NCBI GenBank assembly: GCA_947503965.1
Contig: CANNFU010000013.1
Location: forward strand, 1 to 64,000
Source of the DNA: an uncultured Paracoccaceae bacterium
Lineage (GTDB): Bacteria; Pseudomonadota; Alphaproteobacteria; Rhodobacterales; Rhodobacteraceae
Length of the DNA: 64,000 nucleotides
Direction of reading: 5' to 3'
The notes under the pieces were generated by a model. The model was not told where the DNA came from. It saw nothing but the letters and a program-made list of their open reading frames with translations, and did no database searches. Both the position numbers and the translations under genes were made by a program. Shown here one piece after another: positions 32,900 to 42,562 of this stretch; within the stretch, counting starts at the first letter, position 1; every line of letters starts with the position of its first letter.

Positions 32900-34513
32900 A
32901 TGGCCGAACAGATGCTCGCCGCTGATGGTCGCCCGCTTAAGGCCAGTTTGAACAGGGCGCTGCGTCGCCAGAAGATGCGCGCGCTGTTGCTGATTGCGCC
33001 GCTGCTTTTGTTCATCATGCTGACCTTCATCATCCCCATCGGGCAGATGTTGTTCCGGTCGGTTGAAAACCAGATTGTCGGCGATACGATCCCGCGCACT
33101 GTTGACGCGATTGCTGCGTGGGAAGCAGATAGCGGACAAGCCCCGTCAGAAGAAGTTTTCGTGGCTCTGGCCAAGGACCTGATGATCGCGGTTGAGGAAA
33201 AGAACCACACCCGCCTTGGCAGCCGTTTGAACTATGAAACCTCGGGCATTTCATCACTGTTCCGCAAATCAGGCCGCAGCGTTGATGATATCGGCGAGGT
33301 TTACGCCGATCAGTTCATCGCTTTGGATCCTGCCTGGGAAGACCCGGCAACTTGGATCACCCTGTTGGCAGACCCTGACTGGATTACGCGGCAGGCGGAA
33401 TGGAACGATGACGGGCCAGAGCCAGCATTTGAACTTTCTGATACTGCGGCAGAGATACTTCCAAAAACCGCGGAAATTTATGCCGACTTTGCGTCGGTCA
33501 TTCGCGAGGTCGACAATGACAGCCCTGTCGACGAAGAGCCATGGAACGTGGTCTACCTTGCCTTGCATGAAGATCTGATCGCAAATCCCGGCCTACAGAT
33601 CGCAGGACCACTTGCCGGCCTCTTATCGCAAACGGCAACGCAAGCGCAGGGTTTTGAGCGCGAAGACGTGCGCGCGGCATTTGAAGATATCGACGAAGAC
33701 TGGCTGGATGTGGATGTCTGGCAAACCATCCAGACCTATAGCCCTGCCTTTACGTCGGGGTACTTCCTGAATGCCGTAGACCTGCAAAAAACACCCGACG
33801 GCCCCGAATGGCAGCCCGAGAATGAACAGATTTATCTCACCCTGTTCTGGCGCACGCTGGTCATGTCGCTGACGATCACGGTGTCCTGTATCCTGCTGGG
33901 CTATCCGGTGGCGTGGATGCTGGCGAACCTGCCTTCGCGCAAGGCAAACCTGTTGATGATTCTGGTGCTCTTGCCGTTCTGGACCTCGCTTCTGGTGCGC
34001 ACATCGGCCTGGAAGGTGCTGTTGCAGCAACAGGGTGTGATCAATGACACGCTGGTCTGGATCGGCCTGGTGACCGATGACAATCGACTTGCGTTGATCA
34101 ACAATGCCACAGGCACGATCATCGCCATGACCCATATCCTTTTACCCTTCATGATCCTGCCGCTTTATTCAGTAATGAAAACGATCCCGCCCAGCTATCT
34201 GCGCGCGGCCAAATCGCTGGGGGCGACGAACTGGACCGCCTTCTGGCGGGTCTATTTCCCGCAAAGCGTGCCGGGCATCGGGGCGGGGTCCATCCTCGTC
34301 TTCATCCTGGCCATCGGATACTACATCACACCCGAAATCGTCGGCGGCACCAAGGGTGTCTTTATCTCCAACCGGATCGCCTATCACATCTCGACCTCGC
34401 TCAATTGGGGTTTGGCGGCGGCGCTGGGGGCGATCCTGCTGGCGGTCGTGCTGATCCTTTACTGGGCCTATGACCGGATCGTCGGCATCGACAATGTGAA
34501 GCTGGGGGGCTGA
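32900..34513 (+). CDS. Polyamine-type ABC permease with a large periplasmic insert
   Basis: 537 aa, almost double the usual size of a PotB-like permease. One helix (residues about 27-50) is followed by about 265 polar, acidic residues (51-315) that should lie in the periplasm, then the standard permease core with five helices and the EAA-loop segment SYLRAAKSLGATNWTAFWRVYFPQSVPG near 430. The insert has no recognisable domain. It resembles extended forms known in Rhodobacterales. It is 4 bp from the second permease. Confidence 0.88.
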   Translation: MAEQMLAADGRPLKASLNRALRRQKMRALLLIAPLLLFIMLTFIIPIGQMLFRSVENQIVGDTIPRTVDAIAAWEADSGQAPSEEVFVALAKDLMIAVEEKNHTRLGSRLNYETSGISSLFRKSGRSVDDIGEVYADQFIALDPAWEDPATWITLLADPDWITRQAEWNDDGPEPAFELSDTAAEILPKTAEIYADFASVIREVDNDSPVDEEPWNVVYLALHEDLIANPGLQIAGPLAGLLSQTATQAQGFEREDVRAAFEDIDEDWLDVDVWQTIQTYSPAFTSGYFLNAVDLQKTPDGPEWQPENEQIYLTLFWRTLVMSLTITVSCILLGYPVAWMLANLPSRKANLLMILVLLPFWTSLLVRTSAWKVLLQQQGVINDTLVWIGLVTDDNRLALINNATGTIIAMTHILLPFMILPLYSVMKTIPPSYLRAAKSLGATNWTAFWRVYFPQSVPGIGAGSILVFILAIGYYITPEIVGGTKGVFISNRIAYHISTSLNWGLAAALGAILLAVVLILYWAYDRIVGIDNVKLGG

Positions 34514-34517
34514 GGAT

Positions 34518-35405
34518 ATGAGCGCACTTCCACCTTATGCCACCACCGGACAACGGGTCTGGCATTACAGTTTCCGGGTGATCGTCGGGCTGATCCTGTT
34601 CTTCCTGATCGCCCCGATCATCATCATCATTCCGCTGTCGTTCAACGCGCAGGATTTCTTCACCTTCACGCCCGAGATGCTGGCGCTGAACCCTGAAGGG
34701 TACTCGCTGAAGCATTATCGCGACTTCTTTACCAATCAGGACTGGATTAGACCGCTGCAGAATTCGCTGATCATCGCTCCTTTTGCGACGATCATCTCGG
34801 TATCATTGGGGACGCTGGCAGCTATCGGACTGTCGCAATCCCATGTCCCCTTCCGGCGCGGGATCATGGCAATTCTGATTTCGCCCATGATTGTCCCGCT
34901 GATCATCTCGGCCACCGGCATGTTCTTTTTCTACAGCCAGATGGGGCTGTGGATGGAGGATAATCTGGGCATGTCGAAATCCCTTACCGGGTACATCAAG
35001 GTGATCCTCGCCCATGCGGCCCTGGGCATCCCGTTCGTGATCATCACCGTCACGGCAACGCTGGTAGGCTTCGACCGCTCACTGACACGCGCGGCGGCGA
35101 ATATGGGGGCCACGCCTACGGTCACCTTCTTTCGCATCCAGATGCCGCTGATCCTGCCCGGCGTGATCTCCGGCGGGCTGTTTGCGTTCATCACGTCGTT
35201 TGACGAAGTCGTTGTGGTCCTGTTCGTCGGTGCGGCTGCGCAAAAGACATTGCCCTGGCAGATGTTCACCGGCCTGCGCGAGCAGATCAGCCCGACGATT
35301 CTGGCGGCAGCGACCGTGTTGGTGGCGATCTCTATTGTCCTGCTGGCCACCGTGGAGCTATTGCGCCGTCGGTCAGAGCGGTTGCGGGGCATGTCCCCGA
35401 GCTAA
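34518..35405 (+). CDS. Polyamine-type ABC permease (PotC-like)
   Basis: 295 aa, six helices. The EAA loop is LTRAAANMGATPTVTFFRIQMPLILPGVISG. It pairs with the extended permease to form the transmembrane channel. Its stop overlaps the convergent AEC gene by 4 bp. Confidence 0.9.
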   Translation: MSALPPYATTGQRVWHYSFRVIVGLILFFLIAPIIIIIPLSFNAQDFFTFTPEMLALNPEGYSLKHYRDFFTNQDWIRPLQNSLIIAPFATIISVSLGTLAAIGLSQSHVPFRRGIMAILISPMIVPLIISATGMFFFYSQMGLWMEDNLGMSKSLTGYIKVILAHAALGIPFVIITVTATLVGFDRSLTRAAANMGATPTVTFFRIQMPLILPGVISGGLFAFITSFDEVVVVLFVGAAAQKTLPWQMFTGLREQISPTILAAATVLVAISIVLLATVELLRRRSERLRGMSPS

Positions 35406-36331
35406 GGCAGTATCGCCAACCACAGCCAGACCGTGAAAATCGAAATCCCCGTGCTGATCAGCACCGCCGATGCCGCCACGCGGCGCGCGGCACCGTACAT
35501 GTTGGCGAAGACATAAGCATTGATGCCCGGCGCCATCGCCGCCGTCAGCATGGCCGAGCGTGTCGCCTCAACCGACAGCGCGTTCACATCCGCCAGCACC
35601 CAGACAATCGCCGGATGCAGGATGAGTGATACCGCCACGACAAACAGGATCGTTCGCATATCTCCCTCTGGCCGGTAGCGGTAAAGCACCCCACCCAGAC
35701 CAAACAAAGCGGCTGGCAACGCAGCCTGCACCATCAGGTCCAGCGCATCCGTCATGACCCCCGGCACGGGGGTATTGCCCAGGTTGACGATGAAACCCAG
35801 CGTGATGCCCAAGATCAGCGCATTGCGGAACATCGCGCTCAGGACCTTGCCCGGCAGCACCGCAATACTGCCGCCACGGTTACGGACAATTTCCATCGCC
35901 GTGATCCCGACAGCGTAGCAAAAGGGCGAGTGGATCGCGATGATCGCATAATTGGCTTCCAGCGCTGAAGGGCCATAGGCCCGTTCCGTGATCGGCAGAC
36001 CCAGCAACAAAGAGTTCGAAAACAGACAGCAGAACCCGATGGCGATGCTGTCCTCCCACCCGCGTCCAAAGAGGTATCGCGCGCCGATGACACCTGTCAG
36101 GAAACCCGCCAATGCGCCAACGTAGAAACCGCCCAGCAAGGCCAGATCAAAATTCTGCTCCAGATCGAGCGTTGAAATCGCGCGGAAGAGCAGACAGGGG
36201 ATCGCAAAATTCTGGGTGAATTTCATCAGCCCGTCGACGCCCGCATCGCTGAAATAGCCCTGCCAGACCGCAAGATAGCCAAAGCCGATCACAAGGAAAA
36301 CCGGCAGGATGACGTCGATCAATGCAGCCAT
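35402..36331 (-). CDS. AEC (auxin efflux carrier) family transporter
   Basis: 309 aa from the ATG at 36331 (a GTG at 36361 extends the frame by 10 residues). About ten helices are predicted and the family features are seen: the FGYLAVWQGYFSDAGVDGLMKFTQNFAIPCLLFRAISTL start and the central SNSLLLGLPITERAYGPSA with the typical Asn/Pro crossover. Members export weak organic acids or amino acids. The substrate is unknown. It is convergent with the polyamine permease and shares 4 bp with it. Confidence 0.88.
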   Translation of the reverse strand: MAALIDVILPVFLVIGFGYLAVWQGYFSDAGVDGLMKFTQNFAIPCLLFRAISTLDLEQNFDLALLGGFYVGALAGFLTGVIGARYLFGRGWEDSIAIGFCCLFSNSLLLGLPITERAYGPSALEANYAIIAIHSPFCYAVGITAMEIVRNRGGSIAVLPGKVLSAMFRNALILGITLGFIVNLGNTPVPGVMTDALDLMVQAALPAALFGLGGVLYRYRPEGDMRTILFVVAVSLILHPAIVWVLADVNALSVEATRSAMLTAAMAPGINAYVFANMYGAARRVAASAVLISTGISIFTVWLWLAILP

Positions 36332-36373
36332 TAGTGATCCAAAGGCGCGGTTGCGCCGCACGATATTTTAGTG

Positions 36374-36407
36374 TGCCTCCGGCGGCGGTATTTGGGAACA
36401 AAAGAAG
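36374..36407. repeat. Possible interspersed repeat ending at a stop codon
   Basis: A short sequence with GCCTCCGGCGGCGG and TTTGGGAACAAAAGAAG abuts the stop of the metallo-hydrolase gene. The second part resembles a frequent intergenic sequence of Rhodobacteraceae genomes from memory. No second copy is visible in this window, so it is not confirmed. Confidence 0.3.
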
Positions 36408-37211
36408 TCAATCGACACCGAATGTCAGCGTGAGACCGTCATAGGCCGGTTGAATATGATCCGGCGTTTCAGCGGCAACAGTCGCATAGTCCAGATCGTT
36501 GTGCATGTTGGTCAGGATCGCCTGTTTCGGCTGCGCCTTTTCGATCCACTCAAGCGTATTCGACAAATGCGAGTGTGTCGGGTGCGGGTCGCGCCGCAAG
36601 GCATCCACGATCCAGCATTCCAAGCCCTTCAGGTGCGGCCACACATCATCGGGAATTGACGACACATCGGGCAGATAAGCCACATCGTTTACCCGGAAAC
36701 CCAGTGCCTCGATAGAGCCGTGTTCTACCTCGAGCGGTGTCAAGACGATCTGTCCCCCTGCCCCGTCGATGACGATATCGCCGTCAATGGCGTTCAGTTC
36801 GCAAATCGGCGGATAGGCTGATCCTTTCGGTTGCACGAAGGCGTAGCCGAAGCGGCCCAGCAGATCATTTGATGTATCACCATCCGCCCAGACCTGCAGG
36901 CGCTGGCGCATATTGAACACGATCATGCGCAAGTCATCCAGACCATGCACATGGTCCGCATGGGAATGGGTGTAAACGACCGCATCAAGCGTGCCCACAC
37001 CGGCATCCAGCAGCTGGCTACGCATATCAGGGCTGGTGTCGATCAAGACACGGGTGATCCCCTTTGCGCCCGTGCGTGTAATCAGCAGCGAACAGCGGCG
37101 GCGGATATTCTTGGGGTTGTTCGGGTCACACGCCCCCCACAGCCCCCCCAAACGGGGCACGCCGCCAGAAGAGCCGCAGCCAAGGATGGTAAAGGCAATC
37201 TGGTCGCTCAT
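36408..37211 (-). CDS. MBL-fold metallo-hydrolase (PhnP-like)
   Basis: 267 aa with the metallo-beta-lactamase metal motif THSHADHVHGLDDLR (HxHxDH), the LGCGSSGGVPR start of PhnP-like phosphodiesterases and late His in LTNMHNDLDY. PhnP cleaves cyclic phosphate sugars; the substrate here is unknown. It overlaps the TatD gene by 4 bp at its start and is the last gene of a minus-strand operon. Confidence 0.88.
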   Translation of the reverse strand: MSDQIAFTILGCGSSGGVPRLGGLWGACDPNNPKNIRRRCSLLITRTGAKGITRVLIDTSPDMRSQLLDAGVGTLDAVVYTHSHADHVHGLDDLRMIVFNMRQRLQVWADGDTSNDLLGRFGYAFVQPKGSAYPPICELNAIDGDIVIDGAGGQIVLTPLEVEHGSIEALGFRVNDVAYLPDVSSIPDDVWPHLKGLECWIVDALRRDPHPTHSHLSNTLEWIEKAQPKQAILTNMHNDLDYATVAAETPDHIQPAYDGLTLTFGVD

Positions 37212-37996
37212 GCAGCGGCCTTCCAGAACAGGCGGTCGAAATTTGCCGTGGTTTGGGCGGCGAAATCTTCGTAGCTGATGCCGAACAGCCCTGCCCCCAC
37301 CTTGGCCGTGTGGGCGGTGAAGGCCGGTTCGTTACGTTTGCCACGATGGGGCGGCGGGGCAAGAAAGGGGCTGTCGGTTTCCACCAGCACCCGGTCCAGC
37401 GGGGCCCCTGCAAAGATATCGCGCAGCTCTTGCGATTTCGGGAATGCGGCAATGCCTGACATCGACAGATAAAAGCCCAGATCAAGCGCTGCTTCGGCCA
37501 ATGCCGCACTGCTGGAAAAGCAATGCATGACGCAGGTAAAAGCGCCGCTCGCGTATTCCTCTTGCAGTATCCGCGCCATATCATCGTCAGCGGCGCGCGC
37601 GTGAACGATCAGTGGCAATTTGGTTTCGCGCGCGGCGGCGATGTGAATGCGCAGCGATTGCTGCTGCGCCTGCGCGGTGTCAGATGTGTAGTGGTAATCC
37701 AGCCCCGTCTCACCAATCCCCACAAATTTCGGATGGTCCGCCAGGCGGATGAGGTCGTCGACTTGTGCCATCGGCTCGTCCGCGACGCTCATCGGATGGG
37801 TGCCAGCGGCGTAAAACACGGGATCATGCGCCTCTGCGATCGCACGCACCTGCGGTTCCAGCCGCAGTTTGGTGCAGATCGTCACCATCCGTTCCACACC
37901 GGCATCCAGCGCGCGCTGCACGACGGCTGGCCGTTCCGCATCGAAATCGGGAAAATCCAGATGACAATGGCTGTCAACGATGGTGGCTTGGGTCAT
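37208..37996 (-). CDS. tatD: TatD family metal-dependent hydrolase (DNase)
   Basis: 262 aa from the ATG at 37996. DSHCHLDFPDF carries the first metal motif (HxH), GIGETGLDYHY the Glu ligand, and FTCVMHCFSSS and VLVETDSPFLAPPPHRGKRNEP the later His and Asp ligands. TatD proteins act as 3'-5' DNA exonucleases. It is placed 10 bp after holB and overlaps the metallo-hydrolase gene, in an order common in Rhodobacteraceae. Confidence 0.93.
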   Translation of the reverse strand: MTQATIVDSHCHLDFPDFDAERPAVVQRALDAGVERMVTICTKLRLEPQVRAIAEAHDPVFYAAGTHPMSVADEPMAQVDDLIRLADHPKFVGIGETGLDYHYTSDTAQAQQQSLRIHIAAARETKLPLIVHARAADDDMARILQEEYASGAFTCVMHCFSSSAALAEAALDLGFYLSMSGIAAFPKSQELRDIFAGAPLDRVLVETDSPFLAPPPHRGKRNEPAFTAHTAKVGAGLFGISYEDFAAQTTANFDRLFWKAAA

Positions 37997-38006
37997 GGGG
38001 CCGCTT

Positions 38007-39113
38007 TCACGCTGCGGCGACACCGTGCGCCGTCTCTTCGATCTTGAAGATCATATCAAGGATCAATGCCGCAGGGTCAAGGTTCACCGCGCGCCCATGG
38101 CGCGACCGATTGGACAGATCCTGCTGCAAGCGGGCCCAACAGCGGGCGGCCCGGTCATCAGGTGCGATCCGTGCCAGCAATCGGGCTTCTCCGGGTGCGC
38201 CTTGGGCCTGCGGTTCGCCCATCAGCCCAGCGCGCGCGGCGCGGGACAAAAAGACATCCATCAGGTCGAGCATCAGCCCAAATCGCACCTCTGCGCCGCG
38301 GCCCACGCAGCTATCGGCCAGCTTCAGTGCCGCCTGTCTGTTGATGTTTGGCAAACCGCCCAGCGTCCTGATGATATCTTCGTAGAGTACCATGCCATCA
38401 TGGTTGATCAGCCGGATTGCATCGCCAGCAGACCCACCTGCCAACGTGGCGAGGCTTTCGCTGTTTTGCGCCTGATGACCCGCCTGTTCCAATGCACGCT
38501 GCAGGTCAGCCGCATGAAGCGGGGCGCATCGCAATTCCCTGCAACGCGACCGAATGGTAGGCAGCAGCCGTGATGGCTGATGCGCGATCAACAGGATCGT
38601 CGTTTGCGCGGGCGGTTCTTCAAGTTCTTTGAGGATGGCATTCGCGGCATTGCGGTTCAGCTCATCCGCCGCATCGACGATGACCACCCGTCGCCCACCA
38701 TCCGTCGCCGACATCTGGAAAAAGGTTTTCAGGCTGCGGACCGCGTCAACGGTAATCTCTGACCGGAGTTTCTTGGTCTTGTCATCCCAGGGTCGCCGGA
38801 TCAGTGCAAGCCGGGGATGCGCACCGGATTGGATAAGACGCATATCGGGATGATCGGATGGAACATCCAGCACTGGCGCGCCCAATAGTCCCGGCTCTGA
38901 ACCTGCCAGAAGAAAGGCTGCGATTTTCCAAGCCAGCGTCGCTTTGCCCACACCGCGCGGGCCAGTGATCAGCCAACCGGAGTGTAGACGCCCTGATCCA
39001 AATGCATCCAGAAATGCCGCTTGGGCATTGTCTTGTCCGAAAAGCATGGGCGTTTCGCGCGGATGCGGTGCGCCTTCAACCCGGTCGGGTTCTGGAATGT
39101 CATCATCGCTCAT
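38007..39113 (-). CDS. holB: DNA polymerase III delta prime subunit
   Basis: 368 aa. A P-loop GPRGVGKATLAWKIA and the sensor/SRC region (TILLIAHQPSRLLPTIRSRCRELR) identify an AAA+ clamp loader subunit. In the clamp loader it helps open the beta clamp. It overlaps tmk by 4 bp, a classical pairing (tmk-holB), and is part of the minus-strand SPOR-dac-tmk-holB-tatD-MBL operon. Confidence 0.92.
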   Translation of the reverse strand: MSDDDIPEPDRVEGAPHPRETPMLFGQDNAQAAFLDAFGSGRLHSGWLITGPRGVGKATLAWKIAAFLLAGSEPGLLGAPVLDVPSDHPDMRLIQSGAHPRLALIRRPWDDKTKKLRSEITVDAVRSLKTFFQMSATDGGRRVVIVDAADELNRNAANAILKELEEPPAQTTILLIAHQPSRLLPTIRSRCRELRCAPLHAADLQRALEQAGHQAQNSESLATLAGGSAGDAIRLINHDGMVLYEDIIRTLGGLPNINRQAALKLADSCVGRGAEVRFGLMLDLMDVFLSRAARAGLMGEPQAQGAPGEARLLARIAPDDRAARCWARLQQDLSNRSRHGRAVNLDPAALILDMIFKIEETAHGVAAA

Positions 39114-39718
39114 GCGTATGCCGCGATCTCGGATGCGATCTGGTCGACGGTGCGGTTCCCGTCAATCAATACACAGCGTTGCGGATTTGCGTGGGCCAGC
39201 GCGAGAAAGCCGTGGCGCAGTGTTTCCTGAAACGCCAACCCAAAGTCCTCGAAACGATCCTCGCCGGATTTACGCGCCAGGCCGCGTTCAAGGGCGGTTG
39301 CCGGATCCATATCGATGATAAATGTCAGGTCAGGCTCCCGACCAATCATCAGGGCATGCAATTGATCAACCATGGCCCGCAAGTCACCGCGCGTCGCGCC
39401 CTGATAAACCCGCGTGCTGTCGGCAAACCGGTCCGAGACCACGCAACCGCCTGCAGCCAAAGCGGGCTCAATCGTTTTTTCAAGGTGATCCCGGCGTGCG
39501 GCGGTAAACAACAGGATTTCAGTCTCGGCAGACCACCGCTCCGGATCACCGGTCAGCACCAATTTCCGGATTTCTTCCGCACCGGGGCTGCCGCCAGGCT
39601 CGCGCGTCAGAACGACATCTGTGCCTTGTGCCCGTAGATGATCCGCAAAACGACGTGCTTGCGTTGATTTTCCAGAACCGTCGATACCTTCAAATGTAAT
39701 AAACCGTGGGCGTGTCAT
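39110..39718 (-). CDS. tmk: Thymidylate kinase
   Basis: 202 aa. It phosphorylates dTMP to dTDP. The P-loop GIDGSGKST lies at residues 10-18, the DR-S/T motif is in VVSDRFADSTRVYQG and the LID region EDRFEDFGLAFQETLR follows. It overlaps the carboxypeptidase gene and holB by 4 bp. Confidence 0.95.
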   Translation of the reverse strand: MTRPRFITFEGIDGSGKSTQARRFADHLRAQGTDVVLTREPGGSPGAEEIRKLVLTGDPERWSAETEILLFTAARRDHLEKTIEPALAAGGCVVSDRFADSTRVYQGATRGDLRAMVDQLHALMIGREPDLTFIIDMDPATALERGLARKSGEDRFEDFGLAFQETLRHGFLALAHANPQRCVLIDGNRTVDQIASEIAAYA

Positions 39719-40890
39719 GCGCCCTCGGCGGCGTCATCTGCGCCGGGGCCAAACTTGTCCCACAAAACCAAGGCTGCTGTACGCAGCCGGGTTGCAAAAC
39801 CGCCACGGATCACATCGCTTTCCGCAACCAAAGGCAGGCGCTTTTCAGGCAGGCCATCAAGCTGGACCACGAGTTCACCCAACTGGTCACCCGCGGTGAT
39901 CGGTGCTTCAATCGGGCCGTTATAAACAACCTGTGCCGCGATATCCCCTTCGTTCAGAATAGGAACAAGCAGCGACACATCCTCGGCCACGGTCAGGCCC
40001 ACCATCGCGCTTTCACCCATCCAGACATCCGCCTCTGCAATGCGCGTTCCCGCGCGCACCACGTCTTTTTCGGCAAATTGGCGAAAGGCCCAATTTACGA
40101 TTTTCTGGCTTTCCTGCGACCGCTCTGCCACGGTGTCGAGGCCCGTGATCACAAAGATGATCCGTCTATCACCCTGCTTGGCCGACCCGACCAGACCGTA
40201 ACCGGCCTCTTGGGTATGACCGGTTTTCAGACCATCGGCACCGATGCCCATCGACAAAACCGGATTGCGGTTGCGCGAATTCGACGGGACCCGACCATCA
40301 AATTCAAACTCGGTTTCGGCAAAAAGCGGATAGAATGTTGGAAAATCCGTGATCAAACGATCCGCAAGAATACCCAGATCCTCCATCGACATCCGGTGTC
40401 CGACCTCTGGCCAACCATTTGCATTGGTGAAGTTGGAATTTATCATGCCCAGTTGTCTGGCCCGTTCTGTGCTTAACCGGGCAAAGCCAGCTTCGGTCCC
40501 GTCAGGTGACAACGCTTCGGCCAGAACAGTGCTGGCATCATTACCCGACAGGACAATCACGCCACGCAGCAGATCCTCGACACTGACCCGGTCGGTCGTG
40601 TCCAGAAACATCGACGATCCGCCATAGGCCGCTGCCTCGGCTGAAACAGGCAGCGTTTCATTGATGTCGAGATGACCATCCGCAATCGCCTCGAACGCCA
40701 TGTAAAGCGTCATCAGTTTTGACATTGATGCAGGCGGCAATGGCTCTTGCGCGTTCTTGGACAAAAGAACGGTGCCGGTTGTCTGATCAAGCACATATGC
40801 GGCAGTTGCGCGGGTTTCAAAGGCGGCGACGGTTCCCGCCCACGCACATACCACGGTCACGATCGCCAAACGGCTTATCCAAAGTCGCAT
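39715..40890 (-). CDS. D-alanyl-D-alanine carboxypeptidase (S11 family)
   Basis: 391 aa with a signal peptide ending near residue 23. The catalytic motifs are SMSK (Ser55, Lys58), SGN (in VLSGNDAS) and KTG (in DGLKTGHTQEAGYG). It trims pentapeptides of peptidoglycan in the periplasm, like DacA/DacC. The C-terminal region contains the beta domain, then FGPGADDAAEGA. It is 15 bp after the SPOR gene. Confidence 0.93.
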   Translation of the reverse strand: MRLWISRLAIVTVVCAWAGTVAAFETRATAAYVLDQTTGTVLLSKNAQEPLPPASMSKLMTLYMAFEAIADGHLDINETLPVSAEAAAYGGSSMFLDTTDRVSVEDLLRGVIVLSGNDASTVLAEALSPDGTEAGFARLSTERARQLGMINSNFTNANGWPEVGHRMSMEDLGILADRLITDFPTFYPLFAETEFEFDGRVPSNSRNRNPVLSMGIGADGLKTGHTQEAGYGLVGSAKQGDRRIIFVITGLDTVAERSQESQKIVNWAFRQFAEKDVVRAGTRIAEADVWMGESAMVGLTVAEDVSLLVPILNEGDIAAQVVYNGPIEAPITAGDQLGELVVQLDGLPEKRLPLVAESDVIRGGFATRLRTAALVLWDKFGPGADDAAEGA

Positions 40891-40905
40891 CCTGCGTCTC
40901 CTTCC

Positions 40906-41889
40906 TTAACCGTCTTGGGTTTCGACCAGGACGGCGTCAACAAAACCGAGGCCCTTGATCCGCGCAATTGCGGCATCTGCATCGGCATCATCCCCTGCGG
41001 GAGAGGCGACCAAACGCCAGACATCGCGCCCGCCGGCCTGCTGTACCTGCACCGTTGCCGGCACACCACCATTGCGCAATCGCTGGGCTGCATCTTCGGC
41101 GTTCCCCTGAACACTGAAAACGCCGATCTGGATCTGCGGACCGGACAGATCAGCCTCGCCCGCAGCATCAGCGGCAGGAAGTGTCGTAACTGGCGCAGCA
41201 GGTTCCGCATCATCGGCAGACAGCAGCGAAGCCGGCAATGCAACGGCAGCAACCGCCGCGCCGCTTTCATCAACAGTATCGGCAGCGGCAGCACCAGCAC
41301 CTTCGGCTGCGTCAATCGCGGCCGCAGCACCAGCAATCGGATCAAGGGGTGTTGCCTCGACGGCAACAGGCGTATCCAAAGCCGCAACCACCGGGTTAAC
41401 TTCTGGCTCGGCCGGTACTTCCTCTTCCACCTCTTCACGACGCAGAACCACCACGCTCAGCTCTGTTGGGGCGCCCGCCAGTATACTCAACTCTTCAGCA
41501 GCATCCGACGAGACCTGCAGCAAAGGCCCCGGATTTTCCCGCTCGCGCCGGAACAGGGCGCCAACAACGGATCGCCCGTTTTCAGGATTACGAATTATCA
41601 CGCGTTCAGGCTCTTGTACATCCGGATGCGCGACCCAGACCCCTCCAAGCGACGGACGACCATCCCAAAGCCCGCGGTCATTGACCTCGAATATGTCCGG
41701 ACGCTCAACATCGCGGCCCGTGGGCGTGGTCTGGATTGACCTGCTGGGCCGATCAGCCCTTTCGCCTTGCCCATCGCCACCGGGAAAAGCAAATTCCCCG
41801 TTTTCATCGCATGCAGCCAGTGCAATCGCGGCCGCCAAGGCTGCACTGATCGAAAAGGCACGTCTTTTCGCCACTCTCAAGCCCGTCAT
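40906..41889 (-). CDS. SPOR domain lipoprotein-like protein
   Basis: 327 aa. A signal with a lipobox-like ALAACDENG (Cys27) suggests a lipoprotein, and Asp at +2 would favour inner-membrane retention by E. coli rules. Residues 120-230 are Ala/Glu/Pro-rich. The C-terminal SPOR repeat (about 245-325) contains IQIGVFSVQGNAEDAAQRLRNGGVPATVQVQQAGG and a matching second half. SPOR domains bind denuded glycan at the septum, fitting the neighbouring carboxypeptidase. Confidence 0.85.
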   Translation of the reverse strand: MTGLRVAKRRAFSISAALAAAIALAACDENGEFAFPGGDGQGERADRPSRSIQTTPTGRDVERPDIFEVNDRGLWDGRPSLGGVWVAHPDVQEPERVIIRNPENGRSVVGALFRRERENPGPLLQVSSDAAEELSILAGAPTELSVVVLRREEVEEEVPAEPEVNPVVAALDTPVAVEATPLDPIAGAAAAIDAAEGAGAAAADTVDESGAAVAAVALPASLLSADDAEPAAPVTTLPAADAAGEADLSGPQIQIGVFSVQGNAEDAAQRLRNGGVPATVQVQQAGGRDVWRLVASPAGDDADADAAIARIKGLGFVDAVLVETQDG

Positions 41890-42133
41890 ATTTCGCCCCT
41901 CTATTGCTCTTCATACCATGAAGAGTTCCGCTGTTATCCAGCCGTGTTCGTTGCGCTCCCCGCAGGTTGAAGCGGCGCATTTTTCAGCACCATATACAAA
42001 AACCCGCAATATCAACGAAACGATAGCGTCCGATGGCTTGATTTGGAAGTGTCAACGCCAGTTTGTCGGCGGATTTTCACAAAACAGGAACCTGCTTTTC
42101 GAATCAGAAATCTACAGCTAACAGAGGCGGGTC

Positions 42134-42223
42134 GGAGGAGTGGCAGAGTGGTTGAATGCACCGGTCTTGAAAACCGACGTAGGTGAAAGTCTACCGTGGG
42201 TTCGAATCCCACCTCCTCCGCCA
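42134..42223 (+). tRNA. tRNA-Ser(TGA)
   Basis: Acceptor stem GGAGGAG/CTCCTCC, discriminator G at 42220 and an encoded CCA. Anticodon loop CTTGAAA with anticodon TGA. A long variable arm (GACGTAGGTGAAAGTCTACC) and the T arm GTGGGTTCGAATCCCAC are evident. Length 90 nt. Confidence 0.96.
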
Positions 42224-42562
42224 TTATCAGCTTTGTCTAATTGCATCGCTGCCTGCAGTTTGGGCGCTCCCGTAAACAGGTTCAAATTACCTGTCAGTCG
42301 TACGGGTAGATGCTGCTGTCGATGAAGCCTGCCACCGCTCCTTTGTCGCGAAACATCAGTCATGTCTCGTTCATTCTGGCGCATTGCCGCGTCAACGTGC
42401 TGGCCGGAAACGTAAAGCGACACTACACTTATCATTATAAAACAATATCTTATCCAATTCACCTCATTCTACTAAATTTTTAGTTTGACAGAATCCTTCC
42501 CACGTCATCACATTAACGTGTCGGCGAAAACCGGCACATATAATCTCAAGGGAGGAGACAAG
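42224..42562. other. Intergenic region before the glycerol transporter operon
   Basis: 339 bp without a gene; the minus-strand frame 42118-42462 overlaps the tRNA and is spurious. The right part (about 42420-42500) is A+T-rich and contains a TTGACA at 42485-42490, so the glp promoter probably lies here, but no clear -10 box or operator was found. Confidence 0.4.
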
